Source: Alviniconcha marisindica (Eukaryota > Mollusca > Gastropoda > Provannidae). Taken from it: DNA of 64,000 nucleotides. A model generated the notes under the pieces. That model ran no database searches, was not told the DNA's origin, and saw only the letters and a program-made list of their open reading frames with translations. The position numbers and the translations under genes are program-made. The stretch is from positions 1-64,000 of the forward strand of contig JABMCL010001056.1 in the NCBI GenBank assembly GCA_018857735.1, written 5' to 3'. How positions within the stretch are numbered: the stretch's first letter is position 1; the number at the start of each line of letters is the position of its first letter. Below, piece by piece: positions 35,485 through 44,975 of this stretch.

Positions 35485-36339
35485 GTGTGCCGGCAAGTGT
35501 CTGTGCATCTAGGTGAAGGCTGATAATGAATGGGAACATTATAAATAAAGTCTTTGACAGGTCAAATCATGCGCATTACTTGGATGCATGGGTTGGAAGT
35601 TTAGCATGTCAGGCCCCAAGTTAGTGCATCAGATATGCATGCTTGTGCCTCACCATTAACACTGTGTTAATGCAGTCTTGTCACTGTGCACCTTGTCACT
35701 CTTCACCTAATTAGGCCATACCTTCTCTCTTTTGAAATACAGGCAGGTAGACAGATGGGGGTACACACACATCCTCTGCTTCTCACACACATGCACATGC
35801 CCTTCTTCCCTAAGACTTTGGCTTCGCTCTCGTGTGATGTTCACCCCAAGGTTGTGAACACTCTTTGAATGTTCTTTGAATTTGAAGCAGAGACTGACAG
35901 GTGGGTACGAAGCACTCAAACAGCTGTTGCATACTTATGTCCCAGAGGTGGTGGCGTGCAAGGCGGGAATGTCTCGTCTATGAACAACCTGCTTTCATCT
36001 GCATGTATTCCAGACAACGTCAACAACAGTGCCTCTGCAGCCACCGCCACAGCCACCACCGAACCCTTCATGGAGGGCAGCCAGGAGGACAGTCGAGATG
36101 AATCAGCGATGGAGACAGAGACTGAGTCTGAGAGCAAAGAGGAGAATGGAACAGAGAATGGCAGCGGAGAGAAGAAAGAGGAGAAGGAAACAGAGAAAGG
36201 CAGCGAGGAGAAGAAAGAGCAGAAGGAAACAGAGAAAGGCAGTGAAGAGAAGAAAGAGCAGAAGGACGACAAGGAAGAAAGTGGCGATGGCGATGAACCG
36301 CCGCCGTCAAAGCGAATAAGTTCCAGCACTGCTGTGTGA
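22112..36339 (+). CDS. MACROD: MACROD-type macrodomain mono-ADP-ribosyl hydrolase, ten exons
   Basis: Ten exons join in frame to 416 residues plus stop: 22112-22247, 22745-22885, 23326-23460, 26114-26230, 27315-27418, 28359-28389, 28993-29072, 30083-30191, 31339-31410 and 36014-36339. The macrodomain spans about residues 107-270. It holds [20 protein letters not shown], the [14 protein letters not shown] loop with Asp139 and His143, [11 protein letters not shown], and [10 protein letters not shown] (second ligand loop). These are the signature blocks of the MACROD1/MACROD2 family, which removes ADP-ribose from acidic residues of proteins and hydrolyses O-acetyl-ADP-ribose. The tail (about 285-416) is charged and Glu/Lys-rich, recalling the long acidic MACROD2 tail; the possible presequence recalls MACROD1. 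It may be the single pre-duplication orthologue, which is inference. All acceptors are AG and all donors GT. Five partial copies of exon 4 and a decayed copy of exon 8 lie in its introns. Confidence 0.93.
22745..22885 (+). CDS. MACROD: MACROD exon 2
   Basis: Acceptor TTTTTTCAG, donor C|GTAAGG. Encodes [20 protein letters not shown] and then [15 protein letters not shown]. This matches the pre-domain region of MACROD proteins with a conserved (I/L)PTW box. Confidence 0.9.
23326..23460 (+). CDS. MACROD: MACROD exon 3, start of the macrodomain
   Basis: Acceptor GTCACAG, donor G|GTAAGT. Encodes the first beta strands and GDIT...[17 protein letters not shown], which includes the NAAN adenosine/ribose-binding motif (Asn126-Asn129). 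Confidence 0.95.
24940..24990 (+). mobile_element. Non-LTR retrotransposon 3' tail
   Basis: CCAGGGATGAATAAAGTATA followed by TTGTTATTGTTGTT has the form of a CR1/L2-type tail with short terminal repeats. It lies inside MACROD intron 3. No coding part is recognised next to it. Confidence 0.35.
25333..26165 (+). repeat. Tandem array of MACROD exon 4 acceptor plus 5' half (six copies)
   Basis: TGGATGGTGCCATCCA directly follows CTGTTTCAG at 25420, 25523, 25670, 25817, 25965 and 26114. The steps are 103, 147, 147, 148 and 149 bases. Copies 2-5 repeat the code for [11 protein letters not shown] through KGCDT, then switch to an intron-like segment (GATGTGTTTGCTTTGCTAGG) instead of the second half of the exon. 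Copy 1 is truncated after about 51 bases. Because 147 is divisible by three, copies 2-4 and the spacers share one open frame. Confidence 0.93.
26114..26230 (+). CDS. MACROD: MACROD exon 4, catalytic loop
   Basis: Acceptor CTGTTTCAG, donor C|GTGAGT. Encodes [20 protein letters not shown] and [19 protein letters not shown]. It is the only one of six tandem copies that keeps the second half of the exon and a consensus donor. It reads FLEREC where most upstream copies read FLVREC. Confidence 0.93.
27175..27220. repeat. Perfect 46-bp palindrome
   Basis: The two 23-base arms, ATATGAATTCTAATTAACAT plus ATA and its reverse complement, are exactly complementary with no spacer. An imperfect copy of the left arm precedes it at about 27143-27170. 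It lies in MACROD intron 4. Confidence 0.9.
27315..27418 (+). CDS. MACROD: MACROD exon 5
   Basis: Acceptor TTGCTTCTAG, donor GTT|GTAAGT (phase 0). Encodes [20 protein letters not shown] and [14 protein letters not shown]. Confidence 0.95.
28202..28350 (+). repeat. Triplicated 50-bp unit at the MACROD exon 6 branch region
   Basis: Three units start AAGGACAGAAAACTAATTTC and continue CACAAGACTAAA at 28202, 28252 and 28302. The last runs straight into the polypyrimidine tract of exon 6. Each unit holds a (C/T)TAAT that fits a branch-point consensus; the last lies about 43 bases before the exon. Confidence 0.85.
28359..28389 (+). CDS. MACROD: MACROD exon 6, a 31-base microexon
   Basis: Acceptor CTTTTTTTCAG, donor TATG|GTATGT. 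Encodes [11 protein letters not shown], the second substrate-binding loop. The exon is short enough that frame tracking alone misses it, but family conservation and phase on both sides fix it. Confidence 0.95.
28993..29072 (+). CDS. MACROD: MACROD exon 7
   Basis: Acceptor TTTCTGCAG, donor AAAAG|GTGAGG. Encodes [20 protein letters not shown] and EKYAEK, an amphipathic helix of the macrodomain. Confidence 0.95.
29329..29575. repeat. 131-bp tandem duplication in MACROD intron 7
   Basis: GAGGCATACAAAA occurs at 29329 and 29460. Both are followed by matching blocks with GAGTCTTTCAAGAAGGAA and TTTGCCAGCTCTGAATTCTC. A 91-codon frame at 29141-29416 overlaps the first copy but shows no domain. Confidence 0.7.
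29611..30082. repeat. About 245-bp duplication of the intron 7 end and exon 8 start
   Basis: GAGGTCTGC, CCTGGAA(C/T)TGTGC(C/T)AGACT, CAAGAGGCAA and TGTTGTC(C)AG recur in the same order about 240 bases apart. The earlier CAAAGAGAGCGTGTGTTGG at 29617 and CAAAGAGAGTGTTTGTTGG at 29872 mark the left edge of the unit. Confidence 0.7.
29831..29880 (+). pseudogene. Decayed copy of MACROD exon 8
   Basis: After TGTTGTCAG comes CTGTGTTCATGAAG, then GACTGTATGAAGAACTCCTC. This aligns, with deletions, to the real exon's CTGTGTGTGTTCTTGAAG and TATGAAGAGCTCCTT. Indels destroy the frame and shorten it to about 50 bases, so it cannot encode the domain end. Confidence 0.6.
30083..30191 (+). CDS. MACROD: MACROD exon 8, end of the macrodomain
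   Basis: Acceptor GTTGTCCAG, donor GGAG|GTGAAC. Encodes [20 protein letters not shown] and [16 protein letters not shown], the last strand and helix of the domain. Confidence 0.95.
30205..30540. repeat. Minisatellite, 21-24-bp unit
   Basis: About 14 units of TGTTGATGTGGTGATGTTTG plus TGC variants start 13 bases after the exon 8 donor. A roughly 130-bp block recurs at a higher order (about 30205-30340 and 30380-30500). Confidence 0.9.
31339..31410 (+). CDS. MACROD: MACROD exon 9, linker
   Basis: Acceptor TCTGTGCAG, donor AAAG|GTAATT. Encodes [20 protein letters not shown] and AEKK. Low complexity, so support comes from matching phases on both sides. Confidence 0.8.
31411..33884. other. MACROD intron 9, 5' part
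   Basis: Contains a G run at about 31791-31830, the CA satellites at 32406-32545 and 32925-32975, and otherwise unique sequence. No further exon with matching phases was found. Confidence 0.5.
32406..32545. repeat. CA microsatellite in MACROD intron 9
   Basis: (CA)n with CATGCACACATA variants. Confidence 0.9.
33885..34760. repeat. Complex minisatellite with two interleaved units
   Basis: The left half repeats GCTTGATTTAACCCCTTGCC plus AGCTAACTGTTA. The right half repeats GTTGCCAGCCAGTACTGTGA plus TGG, mixed with GCTTGATTTAGCCCCTTGCC. The units clearly share the TTGCCAGC core and grade into one another. Confidence 0.9.
35215..35485. repeat. CA/TGCA microsatellite
   Basis: ATGCATG-rich and CA-rich sequence grades into a pure (CA)n at about 35405-35482, within MACROD intron 9. 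Confidence 0.9.
36014..36339 (+). CDS. MACROD: MACROD exon 10, acidic C-terminal tail and stop
   Basis: Acceptor TGTATTCCAG. Starts [20 protein letters not shown] and then becomes Glu/Lys/Ser-rich with repeats of [13 protein letters not shown]. It ends [15 protein letters not shown] before TGA. The repeats look like a minisatellite expanded inside coding sequence. Confidence 0.88.
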
Positions 36340-36845
36340 TTCCTGTTGCTTGGCCGTGCGGAGGTTGATGGTGGTGGTGGAGAAGCTTTATTCTTTGTTT
36401 GTAATCCCTTGAGTGTTTTTTGTTTTTGTTTTTTAATATGGATAGTCAGCCTCTGCCTTTATTGACTTGGTGCTAGAATTAAGACTACAGCAGCAGCTAG
36501 ATATCGATGTAGGTTGAAATTTTAGAGTAGAGCTTGCTGCGGATGTAGCTTATGGTGGTATCATGTGGTTGTCGAGTGATTTGCACTGCGTGTAGATTTG
36601 TATTGCAGTGCGGGACAAAGTAACTGGAAAGAGAAAACAATAATGGGTTACTGTGTGTGATGTTAATTGTTACGAACCACTTTCAGACATACAGGGTTAT
36701 TTGAGAGTTTGCTTTTGTGTGTGAGTGTGTATGTCTGTGTATTTGTTTTGTTTTTGTTTTAACTTTCAGTTATAAAATGTGACCAGAAGTGCTTAATTTT
36801 TTTTCTTTCTTACATGTAAAATAAAGAAGCTGCGGGAGGCCATAT
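36340..36845 (+). promoter_or_regulatory. MACROD 3' UTR with polyadenylation signal
   Basis: AATAAA occurs at 36820-36825, about 480 bases after the stop, following a T-rich stretch and TACATGTAA. It is the first canonical signal after the stop. Confidence 0.65.
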
Positions 36846-36989
36846 ATTTGCTGGAGCTGCCAGTTATTAGATGCAGGCATTAACTCCACTTTTGCTGGAT
36901 CGGTGCCCCACCCTCAGAACATTTCTTCTTCAAAAGCAATAGGCTGGTCATATTTTACCATGTAACGCTGCTGTTTTCTTCTGTGCCCA

Positions 36990-37014
36990 TGTGCACGAGT
37001 GTGTGTGTGATTGT

Positions 37015-37047
<33 letters not shown>

Positions 37048-37083
37048 GTGTGTGTGTGTGTGTGTGTTGTGTGTGTGTGTGTG

Positions 37084-37171
<88 letters not shown>

Positions 37172-37202
37172 TGTGTGTGTGTGAGTGTGTGATTGTGTGT
37201 GT

Positions 37203-37262
<60 letters not shown>

Positions 37263-37320
37263 ATGAGTGTGTGTGTGTGTGTGTGTACCTGCGTGCAAGC
37301 AAGCGTGTGTGCATGTATGT
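36990..37320. repeat. Long GT microsatellite
   Basis: (GT)n of over 300 bases with TTG, GATG and GAGT interruptions spaced along it. Confidence 0.95.
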
Positions 37321-37974
37321 GTGAGAACGGCCCTGCGGGACAAGATTGTGCACGTTATGTGATGAATGCCTTAATTGTTGATTGCTATCATTGATTCAAA
37401 AAGTGGAAGGCAGTTAGTTACCACCGGGATTTTGCTTAGGTTTAGGCACAAGAAGTTCTACAAACCACGAAGGCTAGTGGAATGATAAACGTGTGCAGAA
37501 ATTGCGGGAATGTTGATTCTGCAATTTGGGATGTAGATCTTCAGATTTGAGCAGATTGAATTTACATTGTTAGCTGTACTACTGTGTCTTGTGTTTCCTT
37601 CTCTTCAGTTCAGGCTTTTAACACTCCCATGAAACAGTGTTGTGGTTTTCTTGAACAGCACAACCAAATTTGTGTGATGTTCATTAGCGTATGTGTGTAA
37701 AGGTGAGAGGTTAACAATGCTTGTATTTTTTGTTTGGTTCATGGTGATTTTGTTTTAGTTGTTTGTACATTCTCTTCTCGTTCGCAGGTGCTGTGAGCAC
37801 GTTGTGTGAATGTGAAAATTTCTTGCGCATTCTGTAAATCAGCAGTACAGTTGTATTAATACAGATATGGAAATGGTAAAATATCAGGCTAGTAGAAAAT
37901 GTTTGCATAATTCCTTTTGTACAGGAACTGATACAGAAACAGCATCTAGTTACACAATCGACTCTTGGACAAAG
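37321..37974. other. No feature recognised
   Basis: Intergenic unique sequence downstream of MACROD. Confidence 0.5.
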
Positions 37975-38044
37975 TTAGATCATTATACACACTCACATCT
38001 TTCAGATCACCTTTGAAATCTCACCTCTTCAAGCCATCCTATTG

Positions 38045-38114
<70 letters not shown>

Positions 38115-38195
38115 GACTGAGTGTGTTTTGGTCCTTTGTACTGGGCTATGTGCTCCAATTTGGAGAAATAGCACATAAAAGAGTACATTGTTATT
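37975..38195 (+). mobile_element. CR1/L2-like LINE 3' end with an embedded GT tract
   Basis: TCTTTCAGATCACCTTTGAA followed by ATCTCACCTCTTCAAGCC encodes an F-R-S-x-LK-x-HLF pattern typical of the end of LINE ORF2. After a (GT)n insertion (38047-38113) comes GGGCTATGTGCTCC, AAATAGCACATAAAAGAGTA and a TTGTTATTATTAATTATTAT tail. Confidence 0.55.
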
Positions 38196-38199
38196 ATTA

Positions 38200-38560
38200 A
38201 TTATTATCCCCTGACACCCTAAGCATGTAAAGGTCTGGACTTGTCTGGTGGCTAATTATCATACCCTGATGTCCTAAGCATGTACACATCTGGACTTGCC
38301 TGATGGTGAATTATCATCCCCTGATGTCCTAAGAATGTACATCTCTGTACTTGTCTGATGGCTAATTACCATACCCTGGTGTCCTAAAAATGTACATCTC
38401 TGGGCTTGTCTGGTGGCTAATTATCCCCTGATGTCCTAAAAATGTACATCTCTGGACTTGTCTGATGGCTAATTATCATCCCCTAATGTCCTAAGCATGT
38501 ACATCTCTGGACTTGTCTGATGGCAAATTATCATCCCCTGACTCCCAAAGCACGTACATG
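38200..38560. repeat. Minisatellite, about 54-bp unit
   Basis: About six or seven units of ATTATCATCCCCTGATGTCC, then TAAGCATGTACATCTCTGGA and CTTGTCTGATGGC. Confidence 0.9.
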
Positions 38561-39524
38561 TCGGGGTTGATTCTTCCATCAATAGGCAGAATTCCATCAG
38601 TTGAGGAGTGACAGGGGTCATTCTTGTGAACAGGGAAATGTACAAAACTTGTGTTTGAGTTCTTTCTGGGGCCTTTTTTTGTGTTTGTTTTGGTAAGACT
38701 TTTGCATTTTTCTCAGAACTGATATTTTGGAATATGATGTCTGAGAACACAAATGGCTTTTAACTGTGAATATGCATGGTTACAATAGTTGACAGGGCGT
38801 TTTGCATATATACTGGGTGTATATGTGCAAAGCAGCACTGAAATCCATAACCAGCTTATTAATTTTTCATTGGCGTTCTGTAATTTTTGATGATGATGGC
38901 GAAGTTGCACATTTCATCTGTTGCGAGCTCTTGCGCGGCTCATGAGTCCAGTTTTGGGCTTTTCGCATTTGGTTGATGCTTTGTACAAATGCATTATATT
39001 GGTGCACATAATTATTCGGTACTGTTTGTGAACGATGCCTGTGATTTTTATGGTGCACCTTTATACACCTAGGATGTGACTTGCCAATAAGTTCGTGCAG
39101 TATTGAAATGGATTCCTGTAATCATGTTGGGGGCAGGGTGGGGTTTTGAATAATGGTGCTGATTTGAGTAAGGTGGACTTGTAATGTGCATCGAGTATTA
39201 ACTTGCTGGGTGATCTGAACTGTCATCATTGCTCATTTTCTGTCAGTGCACAACCATCATTTCCTTTGAGATACCTCTCATGCTCTCTATGTGAAATAGT
39301 CTTCAGCATATGAAACCCTATAATTTGAACTTACCTTGGGAGATAAAAGTTCCTTTTGGGGCGATTTGTACTCAGTGTAGAGCCTTCAGTGTACTACCCA
39401 CCCCCCCCCACCCCCCTAAAAAAAGAAGAAGAAGAAGAAGAAAAAAGAAGCTAATATTTGATTTGTGATGAGCTCATTGTTACTTTTTTTTAAATTTGTG
39501 TTCGAGATCTTGTACAATCCTTGC
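38561..39524. other. No feature recognised
   Basis: Intergenic. A short C-rich patch followed by AAGAAG repeats occurs at about 39400-39445. Confidence 0.5.
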
Positions 39525-39585
39525 CCTGATATAACCGTAATGGTTCACTGGGCGTAAAACACCAAATTACCTACTTACCATAAGA
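39525..39585 (+). mobile_element. SINE-like 3' tail
   Basis: GCCCTGATATAACCGTAATG, GTTCACTGGGCGTAAAACAC and CAAATTACCTACTTACC. It matches the tail at 59945-60000 and, reversed, the cores of the arrays at 2850-3275 and 4013-4490. No matching head is recognised directly upstream. Confidence 0.6.
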
Positions 39586-40214
39586 ATCCCCCCCCCCCCC
39601 ACCCCCCGAAAGTGCTGTTCTATTTGTTGTGTTCAAAATGTTGAAGAAAAGAGGGTTCTGAAGTTGTCTGGTGCATTTTTTTTTAAAGTGTTAAAGAAAT
39701 GCATTATTTTGAGTTGTCTGAATTTGATGCATTATGTTTTGTTGCCATTTACCTGATAGGGAAAAGTTGATTCGTGTACACAGCCTTCGTGTACACAGCC
39801 CATTTGTGCTCTGCTTTGGACTCTGCTTTGCTTGATTAGTTTTCAGCCCAAGATTCATTACGTGTGGCTGGTTATAATAATACACTTACCCCAAGCCCAC
39901 CAGTATTTACCAGCTGTGGACATTGGAATTGAATGATTAATGATTTTGTGGAAGTGCTGTGTCTTACGTCCCATCACGACCCATGTGCTTTTGCGTACAA
40001 AATTAAAAGGGAAAAATGAATGATGATTTACATCAGTGACCAGGATTGCTTATATCACACACACACACACACACACACACCCCTGCTTCCTGGAAGAGTT
40101 GCTCTCTAAAAAAAATGTATTACCATTTTTAAAAATGATTTGTTTCAACAGTATGATTTTAATGGGTTTTCTGGTGTGTTTTTTAAATAGTGATTTGTGT
40201 AGACAGTATTAGTT

Positions 40215-42080
40215 ACTGTGTAGTCTTCCAGCATTTGTCATGAAAGCTGGTTATGTTGAGAACTATCAAAAACAGTCATAGTTTCTGTAACAAATGTACT
40301 GCACAGTACCTTCTGGTGTTTGTCAGAAAGCTGGTTAAGTTGAGAACTGTCAAAAACATTCGCAGTTTCTGTAACAAGTGTACTGCACAGTACCTTCTGG
40401 TGTTTGTCAGAAAGCTGGTTAAGTTGAGAACTGTCAAAAACAATCGCAGTTTCTGTAACAAATGTACTGCACAGTACCTTCTGGTGTTTGTCATGAAAGC
40501 TGGTTATGTTGAGAACTGTCAAAAACAATCGTAGTTTCTGTAACAAATGTACTGCACAGTACCTTCTGGTGTTTGTCATGAAAGCTGGTTACGTTGAGAA
40601 CTGTCAAAAACAATCACAGTTTCTGTAACAAGTGTACTGCACAGTACCTTCTGGTTTTTGTCAGAAAGCTGGTTACGTTGAGAACTGTCAAAAACATTCG
40701 CAGTTTCTGTAACAAATGTACTGCACAGTACCTTCTGGTGTTTATCATAAAAGCTGGTTACGTTAAGAACTGTCAAAAACAGTCGCAGTTTCTGTAACAA
40801 ATGTACTGCACAGTACCTTCTGGTGTTTGTCAGTAATCTGTCAGTAATCTTCTGAGAACTTCAAAAACAGTCATGTTTCTGTAACAAATGTACTGCACAG
40901 TACCTTCTGGTGTTTGTCAAAAGCTGGTTAAGTTGAGAACTGTCAAAAACAGTTGCAGTTTCTGTAACAAATGTACTGCACAGTACCTTCTGGTGTTTGT
41001 CATAAAAGCTGGTTATGTTGAGAACTGTCAAAAACAGTCGCAGTTTCTGTACTGCACAGTACCTTCTGGTGTTTGTCAGAAATCTGGTTACATTGAGAAC
41101 TGTCAAAAACAATCGCAGTTTCTGTAACAAATGTACTGCACAGTACTTTCTGGTGTTTGTTGTGAAAGGTAATGTTGGGAACTTTGAAAACAATCATAGT
41201 TTCTATAACAGATATTTTGCTGCACAGTACATGAAAGGTAGTTATGTTGGGAACTTTGAAAACAATCATAGTTTCTGTAACAGATATTTTGCTGCACAGT
41301 ACCTTTTGGTGTTTGTTGTAAGGGATGGTTACATGGGAAGTAGGAAAACAGTCCTAGCTTCTGTAATAGACGTTTTACTGCACAGCACCTTGTGGCATTT
41401 ATGTTAACAGCTGGTTACCTGTGAAAGGAGGAAATAATCAATCCTGTTTTTCATAATGAATATATTACATATATGATATAAGCTAATTACACGGCAACTT
41501 AGAAAGAATCCTTGTTCCGTAATCAGTAGCAAATGTGTTACCGCACTGTACCTTCTGGCAGCTTCTGTAGAAAATGTGTTACTGCACAGTACCTTCTGGC
41601 ATCTCTTATTAGGGTGAATTACAGTGAGAAGTAAGGAAACAGTCCCAGCTTCTGTAGCAAATGTGTTACTGCACAGTACCTTCTGGCATCTCTTATTAGG
41701 GTGAATTACAGTGAGAAGTAAGGAAACAGTCCCAGCTTCTGTAGCAAATGTGTTACTGCACAGTAAACCTTAATTCTGGTATTTGTCATTAAGGCCAGTT
41801 ACATTGAGAACTGGAGAGAAAAACACACACACACCCAGTTTCTCTATTAAATGTGTTAACTGCACAGTAAACCTTTTGGCAGTTATTATTAAGGCCAGTT
41901 ACATTGAGAACTGAAAAAAACAACGAAAAAACAACAACGATGCCAGTTTCTCTATTAAATGTGTTAACTGCACAGTAAACCTTTTGGCAGTTATTATTAA
42001 GGCCAGTTACATTGAGAACTGAGGAAATGATCCTAGCATCTATAGCAAATGTGTTGCCATGCACATAGTACCTTTCGGGC
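40215..42080. repeat. About 83-bp satellite with a left-to-right divergence gradient
   Basis: Units hold GCTGGTTAAGTTGAGAACTG, TCAAAAACA, CGCAGTTTCTGTAACAAATG, TACTGCACAGTACCTTCTGG and TGTTTGTCA. Units at 40230-41170 are nearly identical. From 41170 to 42080 they diverge progressively and lengthen, ending with units carrying AAATGTGTTAACTGCACAGT. Confidence 0.92.
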
Positions 42081-42305
42081 AATGTCATCTCAACTGCTTA
42101 ACCATTTAGAATCAAACTTTGTACTTTTGTACATTACCGAGTCGGAGTATCATGCAAAAAGACTGGATTTCCATGTGCACATCTTGTGAACTACGGAACA
42201 TCTTTCAATGAAACTTTGTGTGGTGTTAGGACAGCATCATGAGCTGGAGCAAACAGATTGGATTGGTCTCTTCAAGTTCAAGGTTACAGTGAGGGTTCAA
42301 CTACC

Positions 42306-42309
42306 ATGA

Positions 42310-42357
<48 letters not shown>

Positions 42358-42358
42358 C
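42306..42358. repeat. (CAA)n microsatellite
   Basis: About 17 uninterrupted ACA/CAA trinucleotides. Confidence 0.95.
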
Positions 42359-42454
42359 CTCACCACACCTTCTAAACTGCTGAACTTTTTTTTTTGCAAC
42401 CCAACTTAGTGGGGCTGTGCATCATCATAAGAAGCCAGACTGTTACAGGAAAGG

Positions 42455-43645
42455 GTTACAAGCTGTCTTCAGTGCCATGGTCAGAGTGAAGGTTTAATGC
42501 CTCTGTGCTCGTCCATCATGTATCTTCTAAGCCACTCAACTTCTTTCTGTCTTCAGTGCCATGGTCACAGTGAAGGTTTAATGCCTCTGTGCTCGTCCAT
42601 CATGTATCTTCTAAGCCACTCAACTTCTTTCTGTCTTCAGTGCCATGGTCACAGTGAAGGTTTAATGCCTCTGTGCTCGTCCATCATGTATCTTCTAAGC
42701 CACTCAACTTCTTTCTGTCTTCAGTGCCATGGTCACAGTGAAGGTTTAATGCCTCTGTGCTCGTCCATCATGTATCTTCTAAGCCACTCAACTTCTTTCT
42801 GTCTTCAGTGCCATGGTCAGAGTGAAGGTTTAATGCCTCTGTGCTCGTCCATCATGTATCTTCTAAGCCACTCAACTTCTTTCTGTCTTCAGTGCCATGG
42901 TCAGAGTGAAGGTTTAATGCCTCTGTGCTCGTCCATCATGTATCTTCTAAGCCACTCAACTTCTTTCTGTCTTCAGTGCCATGGTCAAAGTGAAGGTTTA
43001 ATGCCTCTGTGCTCGTCCATCATGTATCTTCTAAGCCACTCAACTTCTTTCTGTCTTCAGTGCCATGGTCAAAGTGAAGGTTTAATGCCTCTGTGCTCGT
43101 CCATCATGTATCTTCTAAGCCACTCAACTTCTTTCTGTCTTCAGTGCCATGGTCAAAGTGAAGGTTTAATGCCTCTGTGCTCGTCCATCATGTATCTTCT
43201 AAGCCACTCAACTTCTTTCTGTCTTCAGTGCCATGGTCAGAGTGAAGGTTTAATGCCTCTGTGCTCGTCCATCATGTATCTTCTAAGCCACTCAACTTCT
43301 TTCTGTCTTCAGTGCCATGGTCAGAGTGAAGGTTTAATGCCTCTGTGCTCGTCCATCATGTATCTTCTAAGCCACTCAACTTCTTTCTGTCTTCAGTGCC
43401 ATGGTCAGAGTGAAGGTTTAATGCCTCTGTGCTCGTCCATCATGTATCTTCTAAGCCACTCAACTTCTTTCTGTCTTCAGTGCCATGGTCAAAGTGAAGG
43501 TTTAATGCCTCTGTGCTCGTCCATCATGTATCTTCTAAGCCACTCAACTTCTTTCTGTCTTCAGTGCCATGGTCAAAGTGAAGGTTTAATGCCTCTGTGC
43601 TCGTCCATCATGTATCTTCTAAGCCACTCAACTTCTTTCTGCCAA
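42455..43645 (+). repeat. 84-bp satellite, 14 near-identical units, continuously open frame
   Basis: Units contain TTTCTGTCTTCAGTGCCATG, GTCA(G/C/A)AGTGAAGGTTTAAT, GCCTCTGTGCTCGTCCATCA and TGTATCTTCTAAGCCACTC. The only variation seen is one base (CAG, CAC or CAA), in the order G C C C G G A A A G G G A A. The length is divisible by three, so one frame stays open for 390 codons (42497-43669), repeating MPLCSSIMYLLSHSTSFCLQ plus CHGQSEGL. No splice or promoter context supports coding. Confidence 0.95.
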
Positions 43646-43734
43646 GCTTGGTATGCTGCTGTATCATAAATGACCCTGTGCCATCTGGCCTGTCTTGTCA
43701 TGGCCCCTCTGAAATGCTTGGATCACCCACCTTG

Positions 43735-44080
43735 GTCTGCTGAACAGGTGGTTATGTCTACATGGTATGTTAAATAGGTGGTCATGTCTACATGGTCTGC
43801 TGGTAATGTCTACCTGGTCCACTGAACAGGTGGTCATGTCTGCATGGTCCGCTGGAGATGTCTACCTGGTCCATTGAACAGGTGGTCATGTCTGTATGGT
43901 CCACTGAACAGGTGGTCATGTCTACATGGTCCATTGAACAGGTGGTCATGTCTGCATGGTCTGCTGAACAGGTGGTCATGTCTACCTGGTCCACGGAACA
44001 CGTGGTCATGTCTACCTGGTCAGCTGAACAGGTGGTCATGTCTGCATGGTCCCCTTAACAGGTGGTCATGTCTGCATCCT
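43735..44080. repeat. 30-bp minisatellite
   Basis: About 11 units of GGTGGTCATGTCTACATGGT plus CCATTGAACA. The 30-base length keeps frames open on both strands without signs of real coding. Confidence 0.92.
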
Positions 44081-44689
44081 TTCTGTTTCATTCATCAATG
44101 CATAATGCACTGTGCTGCCGTGTGTGTGTGTATGTATCTTAACCGTCCGCTCTGTGCCATGTCTGCATTCATGAAGGGTCAACATTTTATTGGTTGTTTG
44201 TTATGTGTACCCCCCCCCCCCCCCACCTCCCCAAACAACCAAATAGAAGAAGTGTACATTTATGGTCAACAGCAAGCGCAAAGTGCTTTAACATGGTCAA
44301 GCTGTGCAAGAGCAATGAAAAAACAGAAGCAACTTTTCTGACGTGTTCTTAAAAATAACACAAATAATGCCTTCTGTGTTACGGGCTGGAGAAGATAAAA
44401 TGCAGCATCTGCTGACAATGTCACCAAGCACATCAGTGGGGAGGTAGTGGGGATGGGCGGTGGGATATTTTGCTGTGCAGGCAACACTCCTTGCTGTTGA
44501 CAGTGCTGCTGTCATGCTGGTCAACTTCAGATTTTAATTTACTGTAAAAATAACTAAGTTGCGAGTATGTTACTTGTTAGCAAGGAAACATTGACAGCAA
44601 AAAGATGAGACAGTAATCGTAGCCTTCATAGTCCAGATGCTTTTCAGTCTTCACATTAGTCAGCACAAAACATCCCATCTCCCAAAATG
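44081..44689. other. No feature recognised
   Basis: Intergenic; includes a C run near 44209-44225. Confidence 0.5.
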
Positions 44690-44975
44690 TTCTTTTGGTG
44701 TCTTCTTCGCTTAGGAGAAGATACGATCATCATACTGGTCATTATGCTTTTTCCTGGTTTCTTCTTCGCTTAGGAACAGATACAATCATCATACTGGTTG
44801 TTATGTGTTTTTCTCCAAGTTTCTTCTTCATTTAGGAGAAGATAGAGCATTATACTAGTTGTTATGCTTTTTCCTGGTTTCTTCTTCTTTGCTTAGGAGA
44901 AGATACGATCATCGTACTGGTTGTTATGCATTTTTCTGGTATCTTCTTCACTAAGGAGAAGCTGCAGCCATCATA
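44690..44975. repeat. Minisatellite, about 60-bp unit
   Basis: Five degenerate units of TTTCTTCTTCGCTTAGGAGA, AGATACGATCATCATACTGG and TTGTTATGC. Confidence 0.85.

Noticed and set aside
35215..35523. His/Thr-repeat proteins encoded by CA tracts (also at 36914-37353 and 61919-62144)
   Set aside because: These are dinucleotide-repeat translations present in several frames on both strands.
42497..43669. 390-codon open frame as a protein-coding gene
   Set aside because: It exists because the satellite unit is 84 bases and one frame has no stop. Units differ only at one base, there is no promoter or splice context, and the translation has no domain.
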